Source of the DNA: Candidatus Iainarchaeum sp.
Lineage (GTDB): Archaea > Iainarchaeota > Iainarchaeia > Iainarchaeales > GCA-2688035
Direction: 5' to 3'
NCBI GenBank assembly: GCA_028712575.1
Contig: JAQTPU010000006.1
Coordinates: 1-17,518, forward strand
DNA: 17,518 nt
Positions within the stretch are counted from its first letter, which is position 1; each line of letters opens with the position of its first letter. A program made the translations under genes and the position numbers. This document shows positions 5,791-12,293 of this stretch, piece by piece. The notes below the pieces were generated by a model, which worked only from the letters and a program-made list of their open reading frames with translations, was not told the DNA's origin and did no database searches.

Positions 5791-5997
5791 ACTTCATTTT
5801 TGCCTGAAGCCTTTTCCGCATTTCTCTTACAGCAGCCAAATCCTCTTCCGTATATGGCGGATTGTCTCTCTGGAGTTTTTCCCTTACTGCTGCACGCACA
5901 TACTCGCTCTTTGACTGGTACAAGCCTGTTTTTTGACAACTTCCTCAATTTTCTTTGAAAAACCAGGCTCTGCAACAAAACTGATAGTAGTTGACAT
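5726..5997 (-). pseudogene. Ribbon-helix-helix antitoxin copy 2, frameshifted
   Basis: From the ATG at 5997 the frame reads MSTTISFVAEPGFSKKIEEVVKK and then leaves register. The adjoining frame continues GLYQSKSEYVRAAVREKLQ to RLQAKMKFKGYPSQEQRD and REFLKSQ, matching copy 1. The junction is a run of six T on the plus strand (5929-5934); a seventh would restore the frame and give KKTGLY. Homopolymer loss is both a common mutation and a common sequencing error. The intact tail that would bind toxin could still be made from the TTG at 5923, but without the DNA-binding strand. It overlaps toxin copy 2 tail-to-tail and lies downstream of the helicase gene on the same strand. Confidence 0.8.
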
Positions 5998-6023
5998 AAT
6001 GAAAAAATAAGGCAAAAAGCACA

Positions 6024-6039
6024 TAATAGAATACGATTA
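6024..6039 (-). promoter_or_regulatory. Antitoxin-2 operator/promoter, related to copy 1
   Basis: Minus-strand TAATCGTATTCTATTA matches 13 of 16 positions of TAATAGCATACTATTA at 1586-1601. It lies 26 nt before the antitoxin-2 ATG (29 nt in copy 1). The CTATTA half is intact and the other half has diverged by one base. Confidence 0.55.
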
Positions 6040-6041
6040 GG

Positions 6042-9000
6042 CTATTTTTCCTTTTCCGCAATCGCTTTCATTACTTTTTCGTGCATTCTTTTTACAAAGT
6101 CTATCCTGCCTTCCATTCGCAATACATCCGAATAGCCCTGTGCAAAAAGGTTAAAGGCAAAGGGAGAAGGGCTGTCGGAATTAATTTCCACAATTTTTAT
6201 TTTCTTTGATTTAATATAGCCTGCAATGAGTTCCGCATTTTTAATGTCCATTAAGTCCTCTAAAATTTCCCTTCTGGTTTCCTTCAGGATTGGAAAATCT
6301 CTGCCAATTCTCCGGACTGCTGAAAGAAGAAGGCGGGAATGCATCTGCTGCCTGCCAACTGTTTTTGTCTTTCCCTTATAAGAGCGGAGAATCATTAATG
6401 CGCGGGTTGCGCAGTGCCTGAACCTTCTTCCCATTATTTCGGAATTTTCAATTGCCATTTCCGCAATATCGCGCAGATTGTTCTTTTCAAGCAGGGAAAA
6501 GGTTTTCTGTAAAGGAAGAATTGGGGCTGCAAGCACAAAGCCGTTGTCTGAAAGCACTATTTCAATGTCCTTATGAATCATTCTTCCAAGCAGATAGGCA
6601 AAAACCCTGCTTAGCGCATCATTAACCCGCCTGCCGTAAAGCGCATGGAAAACCGCATAGCGATTTTCATAATCAGAGTAATATTCCACAATAAGCTTTT
6701 TCGGGACAGGAATTTTTGAATAAAGGAACTGTTCCCTGAAGTATTCAAAAATCGCGTTTGAAGAATTTTTATCCACATACAAATAGGAGTGGATGAATTC
6801 GATTATTTCCTTTTTTGTTTTTTTCAGCCTGAATTTTTCCTCCATCAGGGAGCGGAATCTCTGTATTTCAAGGGCAAGGTCGAATGAAAGCGGCAGCATT
6901 TCGCTGAACCAGGAAGGGACTGTCGGCGGCCTTTTGTATGCGGGTGCTACCTGCGCAGTGTTTCCCCTGCTGTATTTGAATACATAGCTTTGCCCGCCTA
7001 AAACAAAAACATCGTTCGGCCTCAAGTGTTCCAGAAAGATTTCGTCAATTGTCCCGATGTTGTGGATTCCAATTTTTACCGCTATCCTTGCTTCATCCGG
7101 AATTGTGCCGATGTTTGTCATGTACAAAACACGCGCAAGTTTTCCCCTTTTTCCAATCATTCCGCTTTCTTCATCGTACCAGATTTTTGCATAAACATGC
7201 CTTGTTTCAAGAGTCGAGTACTGCCCTGAAAGGTATTTTATTATTTCATTGAAATCATGCCTCTCCAAATTCCTGTAACAGTAAGAATGCTTCACAAGCG
7301 CAAAAACCTCTTTTTCAAGGCAGGGCGCATTGATTGCTATTCCAAAAACCTGCTGTGCCAAAACATCCAGACAGTTCTGCGGAATGTCAATCCTGTCAAT
7401 GTGCTTTTCAATCGCATTTTTCAGGAGAACAGCGCATTCCACAAGGTCGTCCCTGTCAAGCACAATTATTCTTCCTTTTACAGTGTCATGCAGCCTGTGC
7501 CCGCTTCTTCCCATGCGCTGTAACGCACGCGCAACGCTTTTTGGGCTTCCCAATAGAATCACCAGGTCAATAAAGCCAATATCAATTCCCAATTCCAAGG
7601 AAGTGCTGCTCACAACGCATTTTAATTTTCCCTGTTTCAGCCTTTCTTCAACATTCAATCTTTGCTCCCTGCTGATGCTGCTGTGATGCGTTTCCAGGTT
7701 TGCCTGGCTGTACTGTTCTGAATACAAATCCTTGAGATTGTGCACTACTCTTTCTGTTGCGGAGCGCGTGTTAGTAAAAATCAGTGTTGTCTTGTGCTCC
7801 TGAATCAACTCGTGCAGAAGCCCGTAGAGCTTTTCATGGACTTGCTCTTTTGTTGTATTCACAAGGTCTGGCAATGGGCTTAGCACTTTCAAATCAAGTT
7901 TTTTCAGGAACTGCACGTCAACTATTTTGCAGTCGCGCGGCTCTTTCTCGTTTTTCATTCCCACCAGAAATTTTGCAATCTCTTCAAGCGGAGAGATTGT
8001 TGCGCTCAAGCCGACCCTGCAGAAATCCGGATTCAGGGACTGCATTCTTTCCATTGAAAGCGACAAATGGACGCCGCGCTTGCTTCCCGCCATAGAATGA
8101 ATTTCATCTACAATTACCCATTGCACTCCTTTCAGGTGCTCGATGAATTTTGGCGAATTAAGAATTATTGCCATTGTTTCAGGCGTCAAAATCAAAATGT
8201 GCGGAGGCTTTCGCAACATTTTTGCCCTTTCGGCTGTAGGAGTATCTCCCGTCCTGACAGCCACTCTAATGTGCAGTTCTTTGCCTTTTTCTAAGGCTTT
8301 CTTTTTTATTGCCTCCAAAGGTTCCCTTAAATTTTTTTCCAAATCGTTAGACAATGCGCGAAGGGGGGAACAGTAGACACAATACACTTTGTCTTCTAAT
8401 TGGTTTGCTTCTGAGAGTGTTAGTAATTCATTTATAATTGAAGTGAATGCTGATAGTGTATTGTGCAAGTATATCCCACCGTACCCCCCAACAAAATTTT
8501 CAAATTTTGGCACTGTTAAATCAACCAGTTTGCCCCCATACTTTATTTTTCTTTTTTCTTTTACTTTAAGCCAGCAAATGTTGCAGCCTAATTTCTCATT
8601 AATCAGTTCTAAAAGAGAATTGTTCTCGTGAGAATTAATTTTCAGAAGCAGTTTTTTTGTTGATTTAAGCGCATCTTCAGTAATATGCCCTGTTCGCCTT
8701 GTTACTTCTAAAATATTTTTGAAATCTTTGCAAAATTCTTCATAATTTGAGTAATATTTTGAAAGTGCTACAATTTTTTTATAGTCAAATTTGTGTTTTT
8801 TTACATATATCCCGCTCGGTTTCGATGCTAAGTGCTTTTTCAGCAAGTGAGCTTTCTCGTGTATTATGCCTACTTCTCGCAAAAAAATGCTTAAGTTATC
8901 TATGTTTCGAATATCTAAAAAATAGTATTTTCTCTTTGTTTTTTTTACTGTGTTTGTGGCAAACTTTTTTGTGCAGCCCACCGAAGGGATTATCCCAAAA

Positions 9001-10346
9001 GACAACAAAAGATAACAAATTGTTTCTATCTTATTTTTGTTTGCTTGAATAAGCCTTATTTCATTCCTTCTAGCTTCCGCCTCTAATGAAAAAAACACTC
9101 CTAAAAAATCGCTTTTTATTTGTTTGGTGCAATTAAGTAGCCAAGGGGGCATTTTTACATTTCTTCCTTTGCCTCTTTTTATTGAAAATAGTTCCGATGC
9201 AAAAATGCCAAAAGCTGTTGAATGCAAGCCGTAATCTTTTTCACTGCCTTTCTTTTTTGCAAAAGACAGGCCGAACAACTCTTTAGTGTTTGACAAAAAC
9301 TCTTTAAGCAAGCCTTTTTGATTTTTTTGTGAAACTAAAATTGGTGCCGCATTCTTATAATTGCCAATCAATCCTTCGCTCAAAATGAACGCAACCCACT
9401 TTGCCGCTTTACTATTAAGCTTTTTGGGATAATAAAAAGAGTCTGTTTGGGCACTGCGATTCTCCACTATTACCTGGTTTTTTTTAAAATCAATTTTTTT
9501 CAATTCTCGTCCAAGAAAATCGTAAAGCGCTTCCCTTTTTGAATTAGTTTTAAATTTAAATAAATAATAAGTTCGAGCAACCCCCGCACCAATTCTTTTA
9601 GAGATATGAAAATAATCAAGCTTCAACATTGTTTTCGCATTCATTAAATCTTTTTCATTTACCCTTGAAAAATCAGAGAAATTTTTTGTCTTTTTTTTAA
9701 GGAATAAAAAATCTTCAAATGTTACAGTGTTTCTTCCCCATTGTTTAACAACACTAATGGCTTTTTTGTAATTTAAAAAAATTTCCTTTTCAGGCAATTC
9801 AATTTGCCTTGGCACGGCAATTTTTTCTCCGACATTAATATCTTTTGATGATTTCCATTTCATGCCGCTTTCTGTTTCCACAAGCAGAGGATGCTCTGCA
9901 GTCAGTTTTATTTCCCGGCCATATTCTGTTTTTATCTTAAAAAGCTCTCCTTTAAAATCTTCAAAATAAACCATTGCATCAGGCTGAACTATTTCGCCTT
10001 TAGAAAAAGAATAACTTTTAAGAGAAGGCAATTTAAACAATTTTCCGGAAGTATCTATATTGGAGACAAAGTTGCCTTGCTTTGCCAATTCAATAAGCTC
10101 GAATCCCGTCAAAAGCTTAGCTTCGCCATTAAAATTAACCAAAATAGTTGAATCTGGGGTAATGCATTTTCCTGTGCCTGTTGGAGCTGTTATGAGCGTA
10201 TTCTGTTTATTGTGAATATTTGGAATAGCATATTTTTGCGGCTCAGTAAAAGAACCAAATGTAGTCCTAAACCAGTCTGCTAAGAGAGGATGAAGCAACT
10301 TGAATATTTCTTCATCAGTCGCCTTTGTTTTTTCCAATTCAATCAT
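6042..10346 (-). CDS. Lhr-type superfamily 2 helicase precursor with intein
   Basis: A 1434-aa precursor. Removing the intein (residues 61-629) gives an 865-aa helicase, a normal size for archaeal Lhr-type proteins. The Q-like motif FTEPQKYAIPNI is at 33-44. Walker A APTGTGK (54-60) is completed by T630 after splicing. DEIH is at 747-750, SAT at 781-783, IFTNTRSATE from 856 and QRMGRSGHR at 943-951. Lhr-specific winged-helix and beta-barrel regions follow. The family includes ATP-dependent 3'-5' DNA or RNA-DNA helicases acting in repair or RNA metabolism; which applies here is unknown. The ATG at 10346 has no SD and only a weak upstream TATA-like box. Antitoxin copy 2 begins 44 bp downstream. 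Translation of the whole ORF is needed, and activity requires protein splicing. Confidence 0.95.
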   Translation of the reverse strand: MIELEKTKATDEEIFKLLHPLLADWFRTTFGSFTEPQKYAIPNIHNKQNTLITAPTGTGKCITPDSTILVNFNGEAKLLTGFELIELAKQGNFVSNIDTSGKLFKLPSLKSYSFSKGEIVQPDAMVYFEDFKGELFKIKTEYGREIKLTAEHPLLVETESGMKWKSSKDINVGEKIAVPRQIELPEKEIFLNYKKAISVVKQWGRNTVTFEDFLFLKKKTKNFSDFSRVNEKDLMNAKTMLKLDYFHISKRIGAGVARTYYLFKFKTNSKREALYDFLGRELKKIDFKKNQVIVENRSAQTDSFYYPKKLNSKAAKWVAFILSEGLIGNYKNAAPILVSQKNQKGLLKEFLSNTKELFGLSFAKKKGSEKDYGLHSTAFGIFASELFSIKRGKGRNVKMPPWLLNCTKQIKSDFLGVFFSLEAEARRNEIRLIQANKNKIETICYLLLSFGIIPSVGCTKKFATNTVKKTKRKYYFLDIRNIDNLSIFLREVGIIHEKAHLLKKHLASKPSGIYVKKHKFDYKKIVALSKYYSNYEEFCKDFKNILEVTRRTGHITEDALKSTKKLLLKINSHENNSLLELINEKLGCNICWLKVKEKRKIKYGGKLVDLTVPKFENFVGGYGGIYLHNTLSAFTSIINELLTLSEANQLEDKVYCVYCSPLRALSNDLEKNLREPLEAIKKKALEKGKELHIRVAVRTGDTPTAERAKMLRKPPHILILTPETMAIILNSPKFIEHLKGVQWVIVDEIHSMAGSKRGVHLSLSMERMQSLNPDFCRVGLSATISPLEEIAKFLVGMKNEKEPRDCKIVDVQFLKKLDLKVLSPLPDLVNTTKEQVHEKLYGLLHELIQEHKTTLIFTNTRSATERVVHNLKDLYSEQYSQANLETHHSSISREQRLNVEERLKQGKLKCVVSSTSLELGIDIGFIDLVILLGSPKSVARALQRMGRSGHRLHDTVKGRIIVLDRDDLVECAVLLKNAIEKHIDRIDIPQNCLDVLAQQVFGIAINAPCLEKEVFALVKHSYCYRNLERHDFNEIIKYLSGQYSTLETRHVYAKIWYDEESGMIGKRGKLARVLYMTNIGTIPDEARIAVKIGIHNIGTIDEIFLEHLRPNDVFVLGGQSYVFKYSRGNTAQVAPAYKRPPTVPSWFSEMLPLSFDLALEIQRFRSLMEEKFRLKKTKKEIIEFIHSYLYVDKNSSNAIFEYFREQFLYSKIPVPKKLIVEYYSDYENRYAVFHALYGRRVNDALSRVFAYLLGRMIHKDIEIVLSDNGFVLAAPILPLQKTFSLLEKNNLRDIAEMAIENSEIMGRRFRHCATRALMILRSYKGKTKTVGRQQMHSRLLLSAVRRIGRDFPILKETRREILEDLMDIKNAELIAGYIKSKKIKIVEINSDSPSPFAFNLFAQGYSDVLRMEGRIDFVKRMHEKVMKAIAEKEK
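8460..10166 (-). other. Intein with LAGLIDADG homing endonuclease in Walker A
   Basis: The 569-aa insert begins with C61, directly after GTGK, and ends with H628-N629, with T630 as the first residue of the C-extein. Splicing blocks are visible: N-terminal CITPDSTIL, block B KLTAEHPLLV (T149-x2-H152), block F LVDLTVP and block G IYLHN. Two degenerate dodecapeptides fit a LAGLIDADG endonuclease: WVAFILSEG (317-325) and FLGVFFSLEA (414-423), each with Glu at the catalytic acid position. All residues expected for splicing are present, so it should excise. The DNA is visibly richer in A/T homopolymers than its exteins, suggesting later arrival. At 569 residues it is large; the extra part lies between the second dodecapeptide and block F. 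Confidence 0.93.
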
Positions 10347-10485
10347 AAAATCACGCTAACAGTAAAATTTCCCAAAATCGTTTTCTTTAGGCACGCCAAG
10401 GCAGGGCAATATAAAAAACCATTACAAAATTCATTTTTTAATCCTAAACCTTTTCCGCAACCGCGCTTTTCCCCTATTCCGCAGT

Positions 10486-10632
10486 TCATTCAAAAAAACC
10501 TTTTGTGAATTTTTGCAGAATCCATGCCTGCCTTGAATCCAAGTCGTCTGGATTTACTTTTGCGGTTTTTATTGCAAACCTTATTTCTTCCCTGCTTGGC
10601 ACGGGAAAATCAAAAAGTTCTTCTGAAATCAT
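10486..10632 (-). CDS. Small 48-aa hypothetical protein
   Basis: The ORF reads MISEELFDFPVPSREE and ends FTKGFFE. It has balanced charge, no membrane segment and predicted amphipathic helices; I do not recognise a family. Support is a strong GGAGG SD eight bases before the ATG and a location in an otherwise empty gap between the 227-aa gene and the helicase, all on the minus strand. The SD is the 3' arm of the long hairpin at 10637-10778, which suggests translational control of this ORF. No promoter stands out immediately before it, so it may ride on the upstream gene's transcript. It is too short for confident prediction without homologues. The remaining 139 bp to the helicase hold nothing I recognise. 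Confidence 0.5.
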   Translation of the reverse strand: MISEELFDFPVPSREEIRFAIKTAKVNPDDLDSRQAWILQKFTKGFFE

Positions 10633-10636
10633 AAGA

Positions 10637-10778
10637 ATCGCCTCCAAAAAATAAAGAATTTTTTCTGGAGACGTTCAGTGCGTTGGAGGCATTAAATCCT
10701 TTAGCCTTCAACAGAAGGCAAAGGTTTAAGCCGAACAACGCACAAGTCGTAAGAAAAAAATTCCAAATTGGAGGCGAT
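10637..10778 (-). promoter_or_regulatory. 142-nt imperfect hairpin that sequesters an SD (riboswitch-like leader)
   Basis: Nested complementary blocks pair across the whole region. ATCGCCTCCAA (10637-10647) pairs with 10768-10778. GAATTTTTTCT (10656-10666) pairs with 10752-10763 with one bulged A. ACG (10671-10673) pairs with 10748-10750. GTGCGTTG (10678-10685) pairs with 10736-10743. GGC pairs with GCC, TTAAA with TTTAA, CCTTT with AAAGG, and GCCTTC (10704-10709) with GAAGGC (10714-10719) around an AACA loop. This totals about 52 base pairs. On the minus-strand RNA the last arm is the SD of the 48-aa ORF. A second GCCTCCAA copy (10683-10690) could pair with the same SD instead, so two mutually exclusive folds exist. 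It may be a cis-regulatory RNA, a MITE-like element or a processing signal. Confidence 0.6.
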
Positions 10779-10811
10779 GGAATTTCGAAAAAAAGAAGTT
10801 TTTGGCTTAGC

Positions 10812-11495
10812 TTATTTTTTTGCTTTTTGCATTCTTTCTTCAATCGCATACTTTATTTCGGCCTGCAATCTAAGATATTTTGTTCTGGGTCCGACGAGCC
10901 CGCCACTGGACGGTTCAACAGTCCTTGTTTTTGAACGTGCCTGCCTTGAAAGCCCGGTCGGCTTTGAAATATACCTATCTGACAAGAAAATTGCTTCCGC
11001 AGAGTTCGCGGCGCCAAAAGGATTATTTTGCTGGGTTACAATTCGGGTTTTTGAATTGGGCTCAGCTCTTTTAAGCTCTTTTTCAAAATCCTGCAAAGTA
11101 TGCCCGCCAAAAGTGTAATCCACTATTGTAAAATCTTTCGTTTTGCCGTCAACTATTTTTAAACGTTTGAGATTTGCAACAGCCTCGCCAGGATTATAAA
11201 AAGGCCTTGCAGGATACATCCTCGGAAAAATAAAATACCTTATCCTCCGCCTTGGAACAAGCCCCTCCGCATTGTTCAATGCAGAAACCGCTTCAAAAAG
11301 AGGATGCATTCCCCTTCCCAAAAAAATAACTTTTCCTTTTATTTCTCCGGAGCGCATTTTTGAAAGCAGGCTTTCGCCGAACACAATGGATTTGTGGATA
11401 AACGCAAGCAAGTCCCTGTCGTCTGTAAGCCCCGCCGGGCGTATTTTTCTTCTCAGTCGTCTTGCATAAACCCTTGCTTTTTTTCTCAAAACCAT
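10812..11495 (-). CDS. Basic 227-aa protein with possible phosphoribosyltransferase-like core
   Basis: Starting at the ATG at 11495, the protein opens with a very basic segment (LRKKARVYARRLRRKIRP). A core follows with KVIFLGRGMHPLFEAV (55-70) and FTIVDYTFGGHTL (122-134). The second resembles the PRPP-binding loop (hydrophobic strand, D, then G-x-T) of type I phosphoribosyltransferases, and the first resembles their preceding beta-strand and helix. This is weak pattern similarity: the usual second acidic residue is replaced by Y127. The C-terminal third is polar and basic. An in-frame TTG at 11573 would add 26 residues, but ATG 11495 is preferred because a TATA-like AAAAATTAATAA (11518-11529) is centred 28 nt upstream and there is no SD. 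It diverges from the PIG-L gene; the long hairpin lies just downstream. Confidence 0.72.
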   Translation of the reverse strand: MVLRKKARVYARRLRRKIRPAGLTDDRDLLAFIHKSIVFGESLLSKMRSGEIKGKVIFLGRGMHPLFEAVSALNNAEGLVPRRRIRYFIFPRMYPARPFYNPGEAVANLKRLKIVDGKTKDFTIVDYTFGGHTLQDFEKELKRAEPNSKTRIVTQQNNPFGAANSAEAIFLSDRYISKPTGLSRQARSKTRTVEPSSGGLVGPRTKYLRLQAEIKYAIEERMQKAKK

Positions 11496-11517
11496 ACGAG
11501 AATTAGCGTGTTTCTTG

Positions 11518-11558
11518 TTATTAATTTTTCTCAAGCGCGCTTGCGCTGGCTTTAAATC
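11518..11558. promoter_or_regulatory. Divergent promoters: 227-aa gene (-) and PIG-L gene (+)
   Basis: Minus-strand AAAAATTAATAA (11518-11529) is centred about 28 nt before the ATG at 11495. Plus-strand TTTAAATC (11551-11558) is centred about 36 nt before the PIG-L ATG at 11591, which would leave a leader of about 10 nt. Confidence 0.45.
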
Positions 11559-11590
11559 TTTTTTTGTACGCAACTTTACTGGCTGAAGTT

Positions 11591-12169
11591 ATGGTGAACG
11601 CTTTGATGGTTGTTGCGCATCCCGATGATGAGACAATCTGGGCAGGCGGTTTTCTTGCGCGCAATAAAAACTGGGACTGGACAATTGTTTCCCTGTGCAG
11701 GGAAAGCGATGCCGACAGGAACCCGAAATTCCACAGGGCCTGCGCGCTTTATAATGCAAAGCCCGTGATGCTTGACCTTGAAGATACTGAATTGAAGCAG
11801 ATTGATAATTTGGAAGTGCAAAATTTATTGCATGAGTTTGAAGAAAAAGAGTTTGATTTTGTTTTTACCCACGGAGGCAACGGGGAGTACGGGCACATAA
11901 GGCACAAGGACACGCACAAGGCAGTGCTTGCGCTTGCGAATAATGGAAAATTAAAATGCAAAAAATTGTTTTTTTTTGCATACAAAAAAATTTCGGATAC
12001 AAAGCTGGTGCCTGAAAAAAACGCTTCAATGCGGATTATCCTTTCAAGGGAAGAACTGGAAAGCAAGAAAAAGATTGTGGCTGAAATATATGGTTATGCC
12101 CATGATAGCCCTGATGTGCAGTATTGCACTGCAACAGAGGCCTTTCTGGAGATAAATTTCGAAGAGTGA
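11591..12169 (+). CDS. PIG-L/LmbE-family deacetylase
   Basis: A 192-aa protein with the zinc-binding motif AHPDDE at residues 9-14 and the second metal/catalytic motif GEYGHIRHKDTH at 98-109. The family removes N-acetyl groups from GlcNAc-linked substrates such as GlcNAc-PI, mycothiol and bacillithiol precursors; the substrate here is unknown. ATG 11591 is preferred over an in-frame TTG at 11564 because the family normally starts a few residues before the AHPDDE strand and the TATA box lies just upstream. In its ancestral state the gene was probably followed within 6 nt by the glycosyltransferase ATG, now duplicated. The pair would let one enzyme add GlcNAc and the other deacetylate it. It is complete, with no signal peptide. 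Confidence 0.92.
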   Translation: MVNALMVVAHPDDETIWAGGFLARNKNWDWTIVSLCRESDADRNPKFHRACALYNAKPVMLDLEDTELKQIDNLEVQNLLHEFEEKEFDFVFTHGGNGEYGHIRHKDTHKAVLALANNGKLKCKKLFFFAYKKISDTKLVPEKNASMRIILSREELESKKKIVAEIYGYAHDSPDVQYCTATEAFLEINFEE

Positions 12170-12175
12170 CGTTTT

Positions 12176-12289
12176 ATGAAAAGCCTTGTTTTGTACGAAT
12201 CTGCCTTTTCTTTCTTTGAAAAAGAAAGAAAATGTAAGTTGCCAAAAGAAAGAAAGCCAAAACACTGGATAAACAATTATGCGTTGTGA
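12176..12289 (+). pseudogene. 37-aa leftover start of the glycosyltransferase gene fused to an insertion
   Basis: The ORF begins MKSLVLYE, identical to the first eight residues of the true glycosyltransferase, then continues through inserted DNA (SAFSFFEKERKCK) and stops 4 nt before the real ATG. The first 23 nt are an exact copy of 12294-12316. It starts 6 nt after the PIG-L stop, where the glycosyltransferase start would be expected, so it is best read as the old start left behind. If translated, it could couple translation across the insertion. Confidence 0.65.
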
Positions 12290-12293
12290 CTGA
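12199..12293. mobile_element. Small palindromic insertion flanked by a 23-bp direct repeat
   Basis: About 95 bp separate two identical 23-bp copies of the glycosyltransferase start (12176-12198 and 12294-12316). The insert holds a perfect 12-bp stem, TTTTCTTTCTTT (12206-12217) with AAAGAAAGAAAA (12221-12232) around GAA, and a later AAAGAAAGAAAG stretch. There is no transposase ORF. This resembles a miniature palindromic or repetitive element, but a single copy cannot prove mobility; a local tandem duplication with divergence is the alternative. Confidence 0.45.

Noticed and set aside
5929..5934. Programmed ribosomal frameshift at the T-run of antitoxin 2
   Set aside because: The run is short, there is no stimulatory structure, and the partner gene is also broken; mutation or sequencing error is simpler.
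10347..10485. Possible small RNA or tRNA between the helicase and the 48-aa ORF
   Set aside because: No cloverleaf, box C/D or convincing stem was found; only a 14-codon frame.
10768..11118. Plus-strand ORF whose ATG follows GGAGGCG
   Set aside because: The SD-like sequence abuts the ATG with almost no spacer and is an arm of the long hairpin; the ORF is antisense to the 227-aa gene.
11496..11573. TTG start adding 26 basic residues to the 227-aa protein
   Set aside because: The TATA-like box at 11518-11529 fits ATG 11495, and the PIG-L promoter overlaps the extension; kept as a possibility only.
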